The notes under the pieces: generated by a model
What the model was told of the DNA's origin: nothing
The model's input: only the letters and a program-made list of their open reading frames with translations
Databases searched by the model: none
Program-made: the position numbers and the translations under genes
Assembly (NCBI GenBank): GCA_965153355.1
Contig: OZ231126.1
Location: 49,848,001 to 49,912,000 of the forward strand
Direction of reading: 5' to 3'
DNA from: Flaccisagitta enflata
Lineage: Eukaryota; Chaetognatha; Sagittoidea; Aphragmophora
Length of the DNA: 64,000 bases
Shown here: piece after piece, positions 24,202 through 37,375 of the stretch
Layout: every line of letters begins with the position of its first letter
Numbering within the stretch: the stretch's first letter is position 1

Positions 24202-24328
24202 CAGTAGGGAAAGAGAGAGGAAGTAAGAAAGAAAGAGAGGAAGTGAGAAAGAAAAAAGAAATAAAGAAAAAAGAAAGAAAGAAAGGAAGAAAGAGAAAGA
24301 AAAGAAAGAAAAAGGAAGAAAGAAAGAG

Positions 24329-24403
<75 letters not shown>

Positions 24404-24480
24404 AACAGAGTAAGAAAGAAACTAACAATGAAAAAAAGAAAGCAAGGAAGACAGAAAATAAGTAAGAAAGAAAAAAAGAA
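23835..24480. repeat. (GAAA)n array
   Basis: Long imperfect GAAA/GGAAA array broken near 24,107-24,150 by a unique stretch. It is mirrored at 63,420-64,000. Confidence 0.93.
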
Positions 24481-24604
24481 AATGAACAAAAAAGAAAGAA
24501 AGAGTAAAAGAAGAATGAACGTAGGTTTAATGCACGTGTGTTGTTCGATGAGGTGTGTGATTGTGTGAAGTTCCGAGCCATTTAAAGGATGAGAACTGGG
24601 GAAG

Positions 24605-24690
24605 TTGATGCGTCGGTCTTTCGGTCGGTCGGTCTGTCGGTTCGTTTATGTAGTCCGGATCCGTCGGTCGGTAGGTTAACCCACATTCTC
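24605..24690 (+). repeat. GTCN element fragment
   Basis: GCGTCGGTCTTTCGGTCGGT is followed by further GTCN units. Mirrored at about 63,215-63,292. Confidence 0.5.
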
Positions 24691-24756
24691 CAATCGCTCG
24701 GCGAAAGTGAGGTAATCAACCTCGGTTACTGGACTGAAAATGGGTGAGGAAGACGA

Positions 24757-24883
<127 letters not shown>

Positions 24884-25019
24884 ACAAGAAGGGTCGATTT
24901 TGTGCGTGTGTGGCCTTTTCAACGTACATTCCTTTCATATCATTTTCCCTGTTTAGGTCAGTCCGTAGGTAAATATGAAGGAGGGCGAAGGTAGGTGATG
25001 CGATTTCGTAGATTTCGCA

Positions 25020-25465
25020 TCTTTTTTTCTTTCTTCTTTTTTTTCTTTCTTTCTTTCTTTTTTTTTCTTCTTTCTTTCTTTCTTTCTTTCTTTCTTCTTC
25101 GTCTTCGTCTTCTTCGACTCTTCTTCTACTTCTTCTTCTTCTTCTTCTTCTTTCTCTTCTTTCTTCTTCTTCTTCTTCTTCTTCTTTCTTCTTCTTCTTT
25201 CTTCTTCTTCTTTCTTCTTCTTCTTTCTTCTTCTTCTTCTTCTTCTTCTTCTTTCTTCTTCTTCTTTTTTTTCTTTTTCTTTCTTTTTCTTTTTCTTTTT
25301 CTCTTTCTTCTTCTTCTTCTTCTTCTTCTTCTTCTTCTTCTTCTTCATCTCCTTTTTCTTTTTCTTTTTCTTTTTCTTCTTCTTCTTCTTCTTCTTTTTC
25401 CTCCTCTTCTCCTTCTTTTTTTTCTTTTCCTTCTTCTTCTCCCTCTTCTTTCTTTCTTCTCTTTC
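25020..25465. repeat. (TTC)n and (TTTC)n array
   Basis: Long pyrimidine array. Mirrored as purine array 62,420-62,905, which differs in internal order and length. Confidence 0.93.
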
Positions 25466-25636
25466 TCCCTTTCACCCTCCACATTTCCCTCTACTCTATC
25501 GATCGTCATATTTCACGGAGAGAGACAATGACGGGGACACCGGAAGGCGTCCCGAAGTGCGGCAGTAAATTTACGTCCAACTCACCTTTACACCCACTTG
25601 ATGACATTCTCTTGCCCCTCTCCATTTATCTTTTTT

Positions 25637-25784
25637 AGTCGCGTGCTACGCGACTCTACACCCCGCTTTGTCGGTTAGTCCGTCGGTCCGTCACACTTTA
25701 CTTTTTTTTTTTACTTTTTGCGGTCTTTGGCCTCACTACTCCTGCCCAAATGATCAAGTAGCCGTGTATCCGGCCTTGTTTATC
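25637..25784 (+). repeat. GTCN element, complete short copy
   Basis: AGTCGCGT-GCT-ACGCGACT (25,637-25,655) is followed by CTACACCCCGCTTTGTCGGT and GTCN units. CTCCTGCCCAAATG comes next and the tail is AGCCGTGTATCCGGCCTTGT. Confidence 0.75.
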
Positions 25785-25789
25785 TCAAT

Positions 25790-26890
25790 AACCTAGAAAT
25801 ATGTAACCTGGCCATGATGATCGATGAAGTCATAGACAGGAAACGAAGTTGAACGGTAATGATCTTATGTACATTTAAAGACTTGACTTACTCGACATTC
25901 TGCTGATAACCCATTCACGTATTCACCTTTTGCTTTAGTGTTAAGACTTGTTTATTGTTAACGTTCCTATTAATCTTGTGGCCACTTGAGTTCCTTCAGT
26001 CTCCTGTATCCTTTCTTGACTCTTGACTCCTTCTTAAAAAGTCGTTGGCATTCCACAGGATTGACGCCTTTGACTAAACGGTTACTGGCTTCTTGGTCTT
26101 GGTTCCCGAGCACGCGCACGTGCCTTTTTCGGTTCTGTCGATCGGACGCTACGAGTCATTCGAATTATTTTAGGAGCATTGCATAACAGTGTAGGTGATT
26201 TGTCATTTTCAAACTCGTAATTATTTTTGAAAGGGCGATTATAGTTATGTTCATTTGTCTTTAATATTTATCAAGTTTTATTAATCAAGTTTTAAGCTGT
26301 CTCCACCTACCAGCTCCGTCGCATCAAATCAACGCGACCCCACTCCCTTTTACTGTAAAAGAGAGAAGCGATTCTGAATAACGATTCGCTGTCACCTTTC
26401 AACCATTCAAAGCCTAGAATTCATTTTAAAAACGCAGTTTTCACCGATTTCCGCTCTTTCAATGCCAAATTTTGTCAGCCTTCTTGGTCATACCTATCGC
26501 GGTACCTCTCTAGCTGTCATCAATTTCACCCGTTCACCCCTCTCTTTTTTCATGCTTAGATATCTTTAATGACATCCTTTCACCCCGCTCTATATTCACG
26601 CTTAACCTCGTTAGATGTCGTTAGTGACACCCTGTCAACCTTTGGTCAAAAACGGTGGCGGGAAAAACTCTCGAGAGATCACATCAACAAAAACAACAAC
26701 AACAAGAACAACAACGACAACCAAAACAATAACAACAACAACAGCCTCTGCAGGGATCACGTCATGACACGTCAACGACGCGTTAATGACGTGAAACGAA
26801 ATAAGAAGTGCTTTGGAAATGCCCTTTGCCGCGCGATAAAAACTACGCCGTCGAAAGTAGAAACAGTCTGTGGACAAATTGTGCTTTTTT
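25790..26890. other. No gene seen; unique sequence
   Basis: The 66-residue frame at 25,986-26,186 and the AAC-rich stretch near 26,685-26,745 give no recognisable protein. The region is reproduced nearly exactly at 61,015-62,100. Confidence 0.4.
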
Positions 26891-26893
26891 TCA

Positions 26894-27062
26894 AGTCGCG
26901 TGCTACGCAACTCTACACCCCGCTACGTCGATCGGTCGGTCGGTCGGTCAGTCGGTCAGTCGGTCGGTCGGTCGGTGGATCGGTGGTCGGTCGGTCGGTC
27001 AGTTAGTCGGTCCCCTTTTTGGACAGCGGCCCCGAAGGAGCCGATGACCTATGCTTTCACAT
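26894..27062 (+). repeat. GTCN element, 5' part with alternative tail
   Basis: AGTCGCGT-GCT-ACGCAACT (one stem mismatch) is followed by a long GTCG/GTCA run. GGACAGCGGCCCCGAAGGAG and CCGATGACCTATGC come next in place of the usual tail. Confidence 0.65.
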
Positions 27063-27130
27063 AGGTACACTTGAACAAGCATCTGTCGATCTTTTGTTTT
27101 TAAGACTTTTTAAGCGTTTTTTTTTAAAAT

Positions 27131-27215
27131 TAGGGTTAGGGGTGGTTTAGGTTAGGTTAGGTTGGGGATAGTTTTAGGTTAAATTAAGGTGTAGCTTTAG
27201 GGCTAAGGTTGGCTG
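27131..27215 (+). repeat. Interstitial telomere-like TTAGGG/TTAGG repeats
   Basis: TTAGGGTTAGGGG is followed by degraded GGTTTAGGTTAGGTTAGG. The mirrored locus on the right arm has clean CCCTAA repeats. Confidence 0.6.
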
Positions 27216-27369
27216 GCTGGGTTTTATGTATTACGACCCGAAGCTATTCAAATTTAATTCGCTCTGGCGGAGGATTCTAAAAGAAAAACAAAATCATGCA
27301 GAGACTCAATCAGCAGCTCCGAAATTTTTTCTTCTCCTTCTCCTCCAGCGTACCCCCACTTGCTTGAAA

Positions 27370-27690
27370 CCCGGTCTCCAGGCTCAAATTCCAGTCTTGA
27401 AGCTCAAATCTCAGTCTCAAAGCTACAATCCCAGTCTTGAGGCTCAAATCCCAATCTCGAGGCTAAAATCCCAATCTCAAGGCTCAAACATCTCAAGGCT
27501 CAAATCCCAGTCTCCAGGCTCAAATCCCAGTTTCCAGGCTCAAATCCCAGTTTCCAGGCTCAAATCCCAGTATCGAGGCTCCGATCCCAGTCCCATGGCT
27601 CTGATCCTAGTCTTGAGGCTCAAATCCCAGTCTCAAAGCTCAAATCCTAGCTTCCAGGCTTAAATCCCAGCCCCATGGCTCACATCCAAG
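27370..27690. repeat. 20 bp minisatellite
   Basis: About 16 units of GGCTCAAATCCCAGTCTCGA with point variation. Frames reading LKSQSQ-type peptides are repeat artefacts. Confidence 0.85.
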
Positions 27691-27694
27691 CTGC

Positions 27695-28080
27695 AATAAA
27701 AACAGCATAGGTCATCGGAACTCACACAGGGGCAACGGGTACCGCTAACCATCTAACGCTTTTGCGACTATTACTTTTTTGGCGTTTTTGAGCTTTTTGA
27801 GCTTATGGCTCCTGCCCAAATGCTTCAGTGACCTTCTTCAGCACTGCTCTAGCCTACCCGAATGCGACTAGGGTAGCCGTGTATCTGGCCTTGTTTTTTA
27901 GTCGCGTGCTACGCGACTCTTCACCCGCTTTGTCAGTCGGTCGGTCGGTTGGTCCCCAGCCCTGTTTAATTTTTCGGTGTATTTGAGCGTTTTGAGCTCA
28001 CTGCTCCTGCCAAAATGCCCTAGTGACCTTCTCCATCACTGTCCCTGCCCACCCGCACGCGACTTGGGTAGTCGTGTGGA
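27695..28080 (+). repeat. GTCN element tail followed by a complete GTCN copy
   Basis: 27,775-27,895 carries the CTCCTGCCCAAATGC section and ends AGCCGTGTATCTGGCCTTGT. A second copy starts at once with AGTCGCGTGCTACGCGACTC (27,899), then GTCGGTCGGTCGGTTGG and CCTGCCCACCCGCACGCGAC. Its tail is diverged. Confidence 0.7.
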
Positions 28081-28582
28081 ATGAATTTAAGAGTATTTTT
28101 GATGAAAGAAATAAAATCATTGTTATTGAAGTTCACATCATTACCATATTCTTTGTGTCAAACAAAATAAAAACGAGACTGACATGACTGTACAAACAGA
28201 AACTTTCTGTACAAACAGAAAGACATTAGCCAACTGAACCAGGCCTTTTTAATGACGACGAGAACCTAAAACAACTAACTAAAACAAGCCACACGTTTTC
28301 AACTTGACCCTCTTTTTCTTCCCCATTTCCTTCACATAAAACTAATCTGGAACGAGTCTGTGGCATTTAAGGTGATCCTTCGTGCACACATCAACTCCAG
28401 GCGACGGCGAAGGACTTCATCAAACACGCAAAAGTGGGGCTTTTTTTTGCATTTATGCATTTATATTGACTAGAGGTATTTGGCAAACGACCTTACAGTC
28501 CTTAAGCCTTTGTTAAACAGAAAGCGAACGAGGAGGAAAGGTTGTCGTCTCGTCGTCATTGTCGTCGTCTTCGTCTTTATCG

Positions 28583-28818
<236 letters not shown>

Positions 28819-28845
28819 ATTATACGTCGTCGCCGCCTGCGCGCA

Positions 28846-28847
<2 letters not shown>

Positions 28848-28938
<91 letters not shown>
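28848..28938. repeat. (CA)n microsatellite
   Basis: About 44 CA units. Mirrored at 58,971-59,058. Confidence 0.95.
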
Positions 28939-29005
28939 CTGCACACGCGCACTCGCACACGTGGCACGATAGCGACACGACAGGGAGCGTATTCATTCTA
29001 TCTAG

Positions 29006-29152
29006 ATTATCTTGACGGTACTATTAATTTCATCAACATGCTGATAATGTATAGAAATGAGCCGTTGTTGGAGGGCACCATCTGGATAAAATGTCATTTC
29101 ATTATGACGGCATTCCTCGGAAGGCAACATATGTGTTTCAACAGGAGCCAAA
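29006..29152 (+). CDS. Candidate internal exon, gene unknown
   Basis: A 147-base open stretch lies between acceptor TTCTATCTAG and a weak donor AAAGTAAAAA. Entering with phase 1, it reads 49 codons including DYLDGTINFINML and EGTIWIKCHFIM. It is symmetric (phase 1 in and out). I recognise no family. The mirror copy is 58,738-58,884. Support is splice context and an open frame only, so chance is possible. Confidence 0.22.
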
Positions 29153-30115
29153 GTAAAAAATTAAAATAATTGAAATTGAATGATTAAACTAAAATAATCA
29201 TTGAGATATATCATAATTGATATTTTTTTGCATAATTTGCATTCAAACATGAAAAAGGACCAAATAAAGCTAAAATTAATGAAGAAACTATAATGCAAAT
29301 TACTGAAAAATTCATTTTTGGTAACTGACAGGGGGCTTGTTGAAATTCTAAGATTGCATAGAAAATGAAAAAATGAGAAAACAAAAAACATAGTTCTCTT
29401 CCAAAATCGATTACAAAGAGAACTATGTTTTTGGAAATGCAAAATTTCCCTGTATTTGAGAGTCCTAGAATTTCAACGGCAAGAACAAACAAAAAAATGT
29501 AAGCAAAATTTCATTAAAAACCTCTTTTTTCTTGCTTTTCTCATTTGAATTGCATTGTCAAAATTACTTTTGAGGTCAGAATATGATAGAAATGTATACA
29601 ACAAGTGTCTTTAGAAACAATTTATCTTTGAAAATCATTCTTGCACCATTATTGTCCAGAAAATGATGCAAAAAGTATGGTGAAACACTTAGTTTTCCTT
29701 CAAAAATTTGCCGTCTTATGCAAAAAGAAACGTGAAAGAGTCGGGCGACAGGGAAAGGAGTGAAGAAAAAGTTACAAGAAGATAAGGATGATGCCGTTCA
29801 CACTGTTTGCTGTGTATTCTTTTTCACACACATGTACGTTCTCTCTACCTTTGTGACACGAATCCATACTATGCGCACATACATCATTGATAATTCTATA
29901 CTCACAAAGAGCTCAGCTTTATGCTTAATTCTTTTTCATTCACCACTCACCAGTGATTTCGCCCGCGGGATCCTTATTCGGAACTTGATTAAATTGAGGC
30001 CAAACTTAAAAGGCTTCCCAGCGATTTTGATAGTCAGCCACTTGCATTGTCAACGCATACAGTCGCACCTCACACTTAAGGATCCGCAAGTATGCTTCCA
30101 ACAAGTAACGCGGGG
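29153..30115. other. AT-rich region with a small hairpin
   Basis: AACATAGTTCTCTT and AAGAGAACTATGTT form a hairpin at about 29,389-29,430. The frame at 29,760-30,140 shows no recognisable protein. Confidence 0.4.
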
Positions 30116-30116
30116 T

Positions 30117-30345
30117 GACAATATCGTCCCGGATGGATAGGCAGGAGTATACATCCCCCTCCATACGCGGATGGGTGGGAAGGAGCTTCCCCCCTCCATA
30201 CGCCCACACACAAACACAAACCTAAAGTCATCCTTAATGCTCATTTTTACATTTCCCAACTTGATCATTACAGACTGACGGACCAATGGATGGACCAACG
30301 GACCGATGGATGGACAAAGCCCATTTTGGAGTCGCGAGGTTGCCA
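30117..30345 (-). repeat. GTCN element, diverged copy
   Basis: On the minus strand it begins AGTGGCAACCTCGCGACTCC (imperfect stem), then TTTGTCCATCCATCGGTCCG and GTAATGATCAAGTTGGGAAA. It ends at a CGGGACGATATTGTCACCCC variant near 30,117-30,136. Confidence 0.6.
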
Positions 30346-30589
30346 CTAAAAACAGATCTGGTTCCCTGACCCTTAATTGTTTTGTTTTGAATTGTTTGTT
30401 TTGTTTTGTTCATCCAATAATTTCATCGAAAATCAGTAAGAATTGGATTTTACTATGGCCGAGCAACTGAGTACTGCGTTCACGCTGTTTTGCGGAAAAA
30501 AATGGTGGTTAATCTGGCTATTGTACACATAGATTGAGTTAAGACAAGTCTCGGTAAAGAGGAGACGTTGAGAAAGAAAACGTCAATCA

Positions 30590-30890
30590 GAGAGTCGATA
30601 AACTGCGTTGATGAAGTGCCAACTGACTTGCTGGCTCCTTCAAGCATGAGACGCTTCACAGTGCACAGAGTGGCAACTAACTTACTGGCTCCTTCAGGCA
30701 AAAGATGTTCATTGAACCTCTGGATCCCATAAGCATGAGACTCAACGTGCCAAGGATATTAAAGGGGCAACTGCAACGGACCTGCGGACTCCATCAAGCC
30801 CGATGCACTTTGTAGCTTTACAGCGCACAGGTTCAGGGGGTGATGAAGCGCCAACTGGCTTTGTAGCTGTATCATTACAGCAGCGCTTAT
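30590..30890. repeat. Degenerate tandem repeat, ~70-80 bp spacing
   Basis: AAGTGCCAACTGACTTGCTG then GCTCCTTCAAGC recurs as GTGGCAACTAACTTACTGGC, TCCTTCAGGC and GCGCCAACTGGC variants, with shared CAGTGCACAG/CAGCGCACAG words. Short minus-strand frames here follow this repeat. Confidence 0.5.
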
Positions 30891-30959
30891 CATGTCCTTC
30901 ATGACACAATTTCGCTCCAAAAAAGATTTTGGACACTCTAGAATATAGCAATTAGATAG

Positions 30960-31455
30960 TTTGAGCCACTTTTTGTGCAGATCGAGCACAAATAATACAA
31001 GAAAATAAGCAACAGCCTATCATCCTATTTGGGAGAATGTGCACTTTCCAATCTCGCACATCCCCTCGACGAGATTTTGAATTTTTGATGCAATTTTTAC
31101 GTCATTCTCTCAAGTGAATCGTTGTTCATGTAAATCATATTGTAGCTGCAGTAAAAGTTATTGCAACGGCAGTGCGGTAATTATTAATGAAATGGTAACA
31201 TTGATGATGCCGTTTCATTTCATCATTCCGTTTCATTCTTTTTCGTTCGTCTCGGAAATATGCTTAAAGCTACTTGGGTGTTGTTGACCTCGTTTCTGAC
31301 ATCTGAATTCTAACAAGGCCTCGCTGATTAGAAATATGTGAATGAACGTTCTGAATGAATGAGTGAATGAAAATGAATGTGGTAAAGCATGAGAGACTAC
31401 AGGTATTAAGTCATTACTGCAAGACGCCGAAATGGCAGTTTTGCGCGGATATCGG
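30960..31455. other. No feature seen
   Basis: Unique AT-rich sequence with a short GAATGAATGAGTGAATGAAA stretch near 31,352. Mirrored exactly on the right arm. Confidence 0.35.
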
Positions 31456-31456
31456 G

Positions 31457-31550
31457 TTTGTGTGATGGACAGAAAGACGGACCGACTGACCGACGGACGG
31501 ACGGACAGACAGACAAAACCTCACTTAGATGTACGACGACGCACATAAAA
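31457..31550 (-). repeat. GTCN element fragment
   Basis: On the minus strand: near-palindrome ATGTGCGTCGTCGTACAT, CTAAGTGAGGTTTTGTCTGT, then a GTCC/GTCG run. Confidence 0.55.
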
Positions 31551-31709
31551 AACGATGGACGAATGGAAGAATCCAGAGAAATGAGGATTTATATTTGGAA
31601 AGTCGATCTTTTAACATTTGAGACCAATCCAAAACTCGCTGTAACGCTGTAAATTTTTGCGTTTACGGAATATTTTATTGAACAAAAAGAGATTTTTAAA
31701 CAACGACAA

Positions 31710-31938
31710 CGCAACAAACAAGGCTGGATACACGGCTACCCTAGTCGCGTGCGGTTGGGCAGGAGCAGTGCTGGAGAAGGTTGCTGGGGCATTTGGGCAG
31801 AAGTAGTAAGCTTAAAAAGCTCGAAAACACCAAAAAAGTAAAAAGGGGACCAACCGACCAACCGACCAACCGACTGACGGACCGACGGACCGACGGACCG
31901 ACATAGCTGGTTGTAGAGTCGCGTAGAACGCGACTAAA
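31710..31938 (-). repeat. GTCN element, complete copy
   Basis: On the minus strand: AGTCGCGT-TCT-ACGCGACT (31,917-31,935), CTACAACCAGCTATGTCGGT and a GTCN run. GAGCTTTTTAAGCTTAC, CTTCTGCCCAAATGCCCC and CTGCCCAACCGCACGCGACT follow, and the tail is GTAGCCGTGTATCCAGCCTT. Confidence 0.75.
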
Positions 31939-31939
31939 A

Positions 31940-33280
<1,341 letters not shown>

Positions 33281-33372
33281 GGACGAGGTGTAAACAAGAA
33301 CTCTGGGTTACGAGGGGTTTATAAAAGAAACATTGTAGATTCCAGGCTGTGAGCTATAGAGATCGAGATAAT

Positions 33373-33712
<340 letters not shown>

Positions 33713-33714
33713 AA

Positions 33715-34520
33715 CTGCAATTCTTGGTCAAAGGAGATAAAAAATGAGTAAAAAAATACATGATGGGGAAACTGAAAGCGGTGAGATGAGGAGGCGGGGG
33801 AAAGAGAGGAGGAGGAGGAGGCGAAGGAGGAGGAGGTGAAGGAGGAGGAGTAGGATGAGATGGGGAAAAGAGAAGAAAAGGGGAGAGGAATGTAGAAGTA
33901 TACAAACTCAGCTGCAACGCGAGGCCAGGGTCGGGGAAAACAAAAAATCCCAACAAAAATCCCAACTCTCTCTTCGTTGCTTCGTTGTGTTGCTTCGACT
34001 TCTTTTTTTGGCTTGATCTGGGGAATTTACCCTGAAAAGAAGTAATGAAGGAAACGAGAGGAAAGAAAATAATGATGAGAAAAAAAGAAAAAAAAGGGCA
34101 GGCAAAAAAGGAAAGAAAGAAGGATTGAATGGAAGCAACTGAGAGCGAAATTAGACAGGAAGGGGGAAAAGGAAAAGCTGACAGGACAAGCTTAATGAAT
34201 GATAGACAGACGGGGAACGAAGACTCTAGAATCTAAGACAGCAAGACCGGTCATTATCCTTAAGAAAGCGACAATTGTCGCGGCTTTCCAATGATGTAAT
34301 GACTATCCGTCTCATTTGCTTGCCTATTACATCGTGGTCTTACAAAGAGTGTTCGTTCTGCCCATTCTACTGTTAATGAATTTAGGTGCAATGCGTAAAA
34401 TGGTCCGGTCGATCCCTAGACATGGTACGCCTCGTACACATACGGACGGATCGAGTGCCTGATCGCGACTTAAATTTATGAGAACGCATACAAACACGGA
34501 ACAACATCCCTTAAAAAAAC
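33715..34520. other. Purine-rich region, no gene seen
   Basis: GAGGAGGAG-rich and GAAAA-rich sequence to about 34,190, then unique sequence. Confidence 0.35.
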
Positions 34521-34524
34521 TAGG

Positions 34525-34676
34525 CCGGATAAACGACTACTGCGGGTGGGCAGGGGGCGGTGATGAAATGGGCTAACTAAGTATTTGCGCAAGGGTAATG
34601 ATGTAAAATTTGCCTATAAACGAAAAAAAAAGGCCGACCAACGGATATTGCGGATTATAGAGTCGCGTGCACGCAA
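34525..34676 (-). repeat. GTCN element, short copy without GTCN run
   Basis: On the minus strand: GTTGCGTGCACGCGACTCTA, TAATCCGCAATATCCGTTGG, GCCCCCTGCCCACCCGCAGT and a CGTTTATCCGGCCTAGTTT tail. Start and end motifs are kept while the tetranucleotide run is nearly lost. Confidence 0.6.
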
Positions 34677-34843
34677 CCAAAGACAAAGAGCGACAATGAG
34701 AAATATTGTAACGATAGATAAAGCATAAACCGCACACACGGCAAGAAAAGTCTGTGAAATATTGAGAAAGATTGAAACAAAAGGATGAGCTGACAAAGAC
34801 AAAATGTAATGCTACTCACACGAACATTTTTTCTTATTTTTTT

Positions 34844-35838
34844 GTCCGCGACGGAATATCATTCCGACGCGGACTATAATTTGAGTTATGGGTGGGTGTC
34901 GTCAATGTCGTCGCCGCCGTCGTCGTCGCTATCGCCGTGTTCATTTTGAAAATGGATAACTTTTTTATGCTTCTTGATCTATCGGTTCATATTTGTGTGG
35001 GAAGTAATTAGGGTAAGGCGCTACATCCTATCCATTTTTGTAACTGACCAACTCCAACTGCCCAACCACTAATGCCTAAAAGTGAAAAACGAGCATAACT
35101 TTGGCATTTTTCAACCAATTTGCTGAAATTTGCTATGGAGTCTCTAAATGGAAGGCCTCAACATATGTATATGATTTATATGCATTTGAGCATGCTAACC
35201 GGCCAAACCGACCTACCACCCAACCAGCCTACCTACCAAAAAATGAAAACTTGCATAACTCCTTGTCATTTTTCAACCAATTTGCTGAACTGGTATGGAG
35301 CCCTAAATGGAAGAACTCAACATATGCACACTATTTATCCTGTCAAAACCAGCCTACACTAACCAGCCTACTGAAAACCAAAGTGAAAATGCATATTCTT
35401 ACAAGTAACCAATTTGGTTGAAATTTGGTATGGAGTCTCTAAATGGAAGGACTCAGCACATGTATGTGATTTATTTATGTTCTGAGCATGCCAACCAGCC
35501 AAATTCCTACCACCCAACCAGCTTATCTGCCTAAAAGTTAAAACTGTATATTGACATTTTTCAACCAATTTGGTTGAAACTTGGTATGGAGTCTCTAAAT
35601 GAAAGAACTCAACATATGCACACTATTTATCCAAACCAGTTTACCACCCAAATCAATTCTACTAGCCTAAAAAGTGAAAAATGTGCATAACTTTGCCATT
35701 TTTCAACGGATTTGCATGAAACTTTGTATGGAGGCTCTAAATAATGTAAAGAATTATAGTTTTGTTAACTTACGGTTAGCAATCTTGTCATAGCTATCTT
35801 ATGGAATTGGTGATCTATAACCCCCTTCCGTCGCGGAC
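34844..35838. mobile_element. TIR element with five ~150 bp internal tandem units
   Basis: The ends are inverted: GTCCGCGACGGAA at 34,844 and TTCCGTCGCGGAC ending at 35,838. The left end is also a hairpin in its own right (GTCCGCGACGGAAT-ATC-ATTCCGACGCGGAC, 34,844-34,874, one mismatch pair). Inside, units marked by TGGAGTCTCTAAATGGAAG recur at about 35,141, 35,301, 35,436, 35,591 and 35,734. Each unit carries a CATAACTTTGCCATTTTTCA and CAACCAGCCTACC core. No coding capacity or clear target duplication. Confidence 0.7.
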
Positions 35839-36264
35839 CCAGATACTGATCAGATTTTTTTGCTCAAATGCCCGTTATAAATCCAGTTAAAAAGTTATAA
35901 ATCAAGTTACAAAAAAAGATCATCTTCCAACGCCCCCACCCCTCCCCCAGAATACAAAGTTTTTTTGATGGATGAAGCAAGCTGATGAAAGCTATTAAAA
36001 CGTGTGTTCTTAAAGGCTGAAATTAAAAAGGCCCACTTGAGTAATACATATATAGTTACATCTCGCTGTAACGGACATTCGCCTGTAATGGATAAAAAAA
36101 GATCTTGTCTTGTCTTGTCTTGTCATTTCTCTTATCTCCTCTATATGTTGACAGTAACAGAAATCTGTCAGCAATCAAGTGCAAATGAAATGTCTGAAGG
36201 CTTAATTGTTGGGAGAAAGATGAAGACAATAAATTTTATCGTCATAACGCCATTTTTTATGTAA

Positions 36265-36345
36265 GCATGACCGATGTACGGATGGACGGACAGACAGACC
36301 CGATCTGATATAGATGTGCATTTATACGACTTAAAAAACTCATTT
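36265..36345 (-). repeat. GTCN element fragment
   Basis: On the minus strand: CATCTATATCAGATCGGGTC and TGTCTGTCCGTCCATCCG, preserving the box and GTCN order without a clear stem. Confidence 0.45.
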
Positions 36346-36375
36346 TCTGTGAATTTCTTTTTTTAACCATTCCAG

Positions 36376-36482
36376 AAGAAGAAAAAGCAGCACAAGCACA
36401 GGCATGGAAAGGATATAATCAATTGAATGTGCGCGACTCAGAGCCAGAACCATTAACCGGATTGGAAAAAATACATTCGTAA
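36376..36482 (+). CDS. Candidate 3'-terminal exon, gene unknown
   Basis: A strong acceptor (TTTTTTTAACCATTCCAG) is followed by 34 codons ending in TAA at 36,480-36,482. The peptide includes EEKAAQAQAWKGYNQLNV and EPEPLTGLEKIHS. It enters in phase 1, matching the exit phase of the candidate exon at 29,006-29,152, but the two are 7 kb apart and linkage is a guess. The mirror copy (51,470-51,576) has the same sequence. I do not recognise the protein. Confidence 0.35.
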
Positions 36483-36651
36483 CAAAGGCAAATGGCTGAC
36501 GGTACCTTTTAAGGCCTTTGATTGTCCCCCCCCCTTAATCCTTTAAATTTCTTCCCCATGTGGTCGAAGAATCATTGATTTTTTTTCTGGGTTGTGAACT
36601 AAGAGTTTACAAGAGCTCATGGCTGAGGGTTCAGGCTAAAAAATGGCCACA

Positions 36652-36935
36652 ACCATGGATGTAGGGGACGCCATGTCCACCATCTCCATGGATGTGGTAA
36701 AAGTTAGTCTTGAAAAGCAAGTCGGTCTTGAATTAGAAGTGATTCAAGGTTGAATTTTAAAAAAAAAAGCATTTACATGGAAGATTCTTATTCAAGAATG
36801 ATGCGAATAGTAAGAAAACTATAAGAAAACTATAATCTTTTTATAGTCCGACTTGTCCAACTTGCTTCTGACATGACTCGGTCTTGAAATGCTAGGTGGA
36901 CATGGCGAATTTTAGAGCTCCCCTACATCCATGGT
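36652..36935. mobile_element. Small TIR element (MITE-like)
   Basis: ACCATGGATGTAGGGGA (36,652-36,668) and its exact complement (36,919-36,935) bound the element. A second inverted pair (GCCATGTCCACC at about 36,670 and its complement near 36,894) lies just inside, with CAAGTCGGTCTTGAA-type matches further in. Mirrored at 51,028-51,300. Confidence 0.6.
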
Positions 36936-37051
36936 CACAACTGCGACCATGGACAGGATCTTAAAATTTAAGGCTGAATCGATTCTGAGTTCACGGGAAC
37001 TTGTCTCTTTCGTGAGCGTTGTCGCCGAAAAAAGCTATTTCAACCGTTAGA

Positions 37052-37134
37052 GATGGGGGAGAGGTGGGAGAGATTGAAAAAGAGAAAATCACGTTGACGG
37101 CATGAATGGGGAGTGGGATATACGTTATGGGAAA
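37052..37134. other. Arm-specific block (left)
   Basis: Sequence between the shared borders CTATTTCAAC..GTTAGA and GAGTGAAAGAGAGAG is unrelated to the matching place in the right arm (about 50,835-50,912). It shows no features of its own. Confidence 0.7.
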
Positions 37135-37139
37135 GGAGT

Positions 37140-37216
<77 letters not shown>
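37140..37216. repeat. (GA)n microsatellite
   Basis: GA tract followed by GAAATAGAGAGAG variants. Mirrored at 50,728-50,829. Confidence 0.95.
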
Positions 37217-37219
<3 letters not shown>

Positions 37220-37299
37220 TAGAGAGAGAAATAGAGGGAGAGAGAGAGAAATAGAGAAATATGAGTAAGTCAGAAACAGAAAAAGTAAACCCAGCAAGG

Positions 37300-37375
37300 C
37301 ACTAGTCGCGTGCTCTAAGACACCAACTGCGGATGGACCGATCGACATACTTATCCGTTTAAAGTCTCGTTCGCG
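37300..37375 (-). repeat. GTCN element trace
   Basis: On the minus strand: ATGTCGATCGGTCCATCCGC, AGTTGGTGTCTTAGAGCACG, CGACTAG. Order and orientation are unclear. Confidence 0.35.

Noticed and set aside
27226-27663. 145-residue frame with LKSQSQ-type repeats as a structural protein
   Set aside because: It is the translation of the 20 bp minisatellite, and the mirrored copy has a different unit order.
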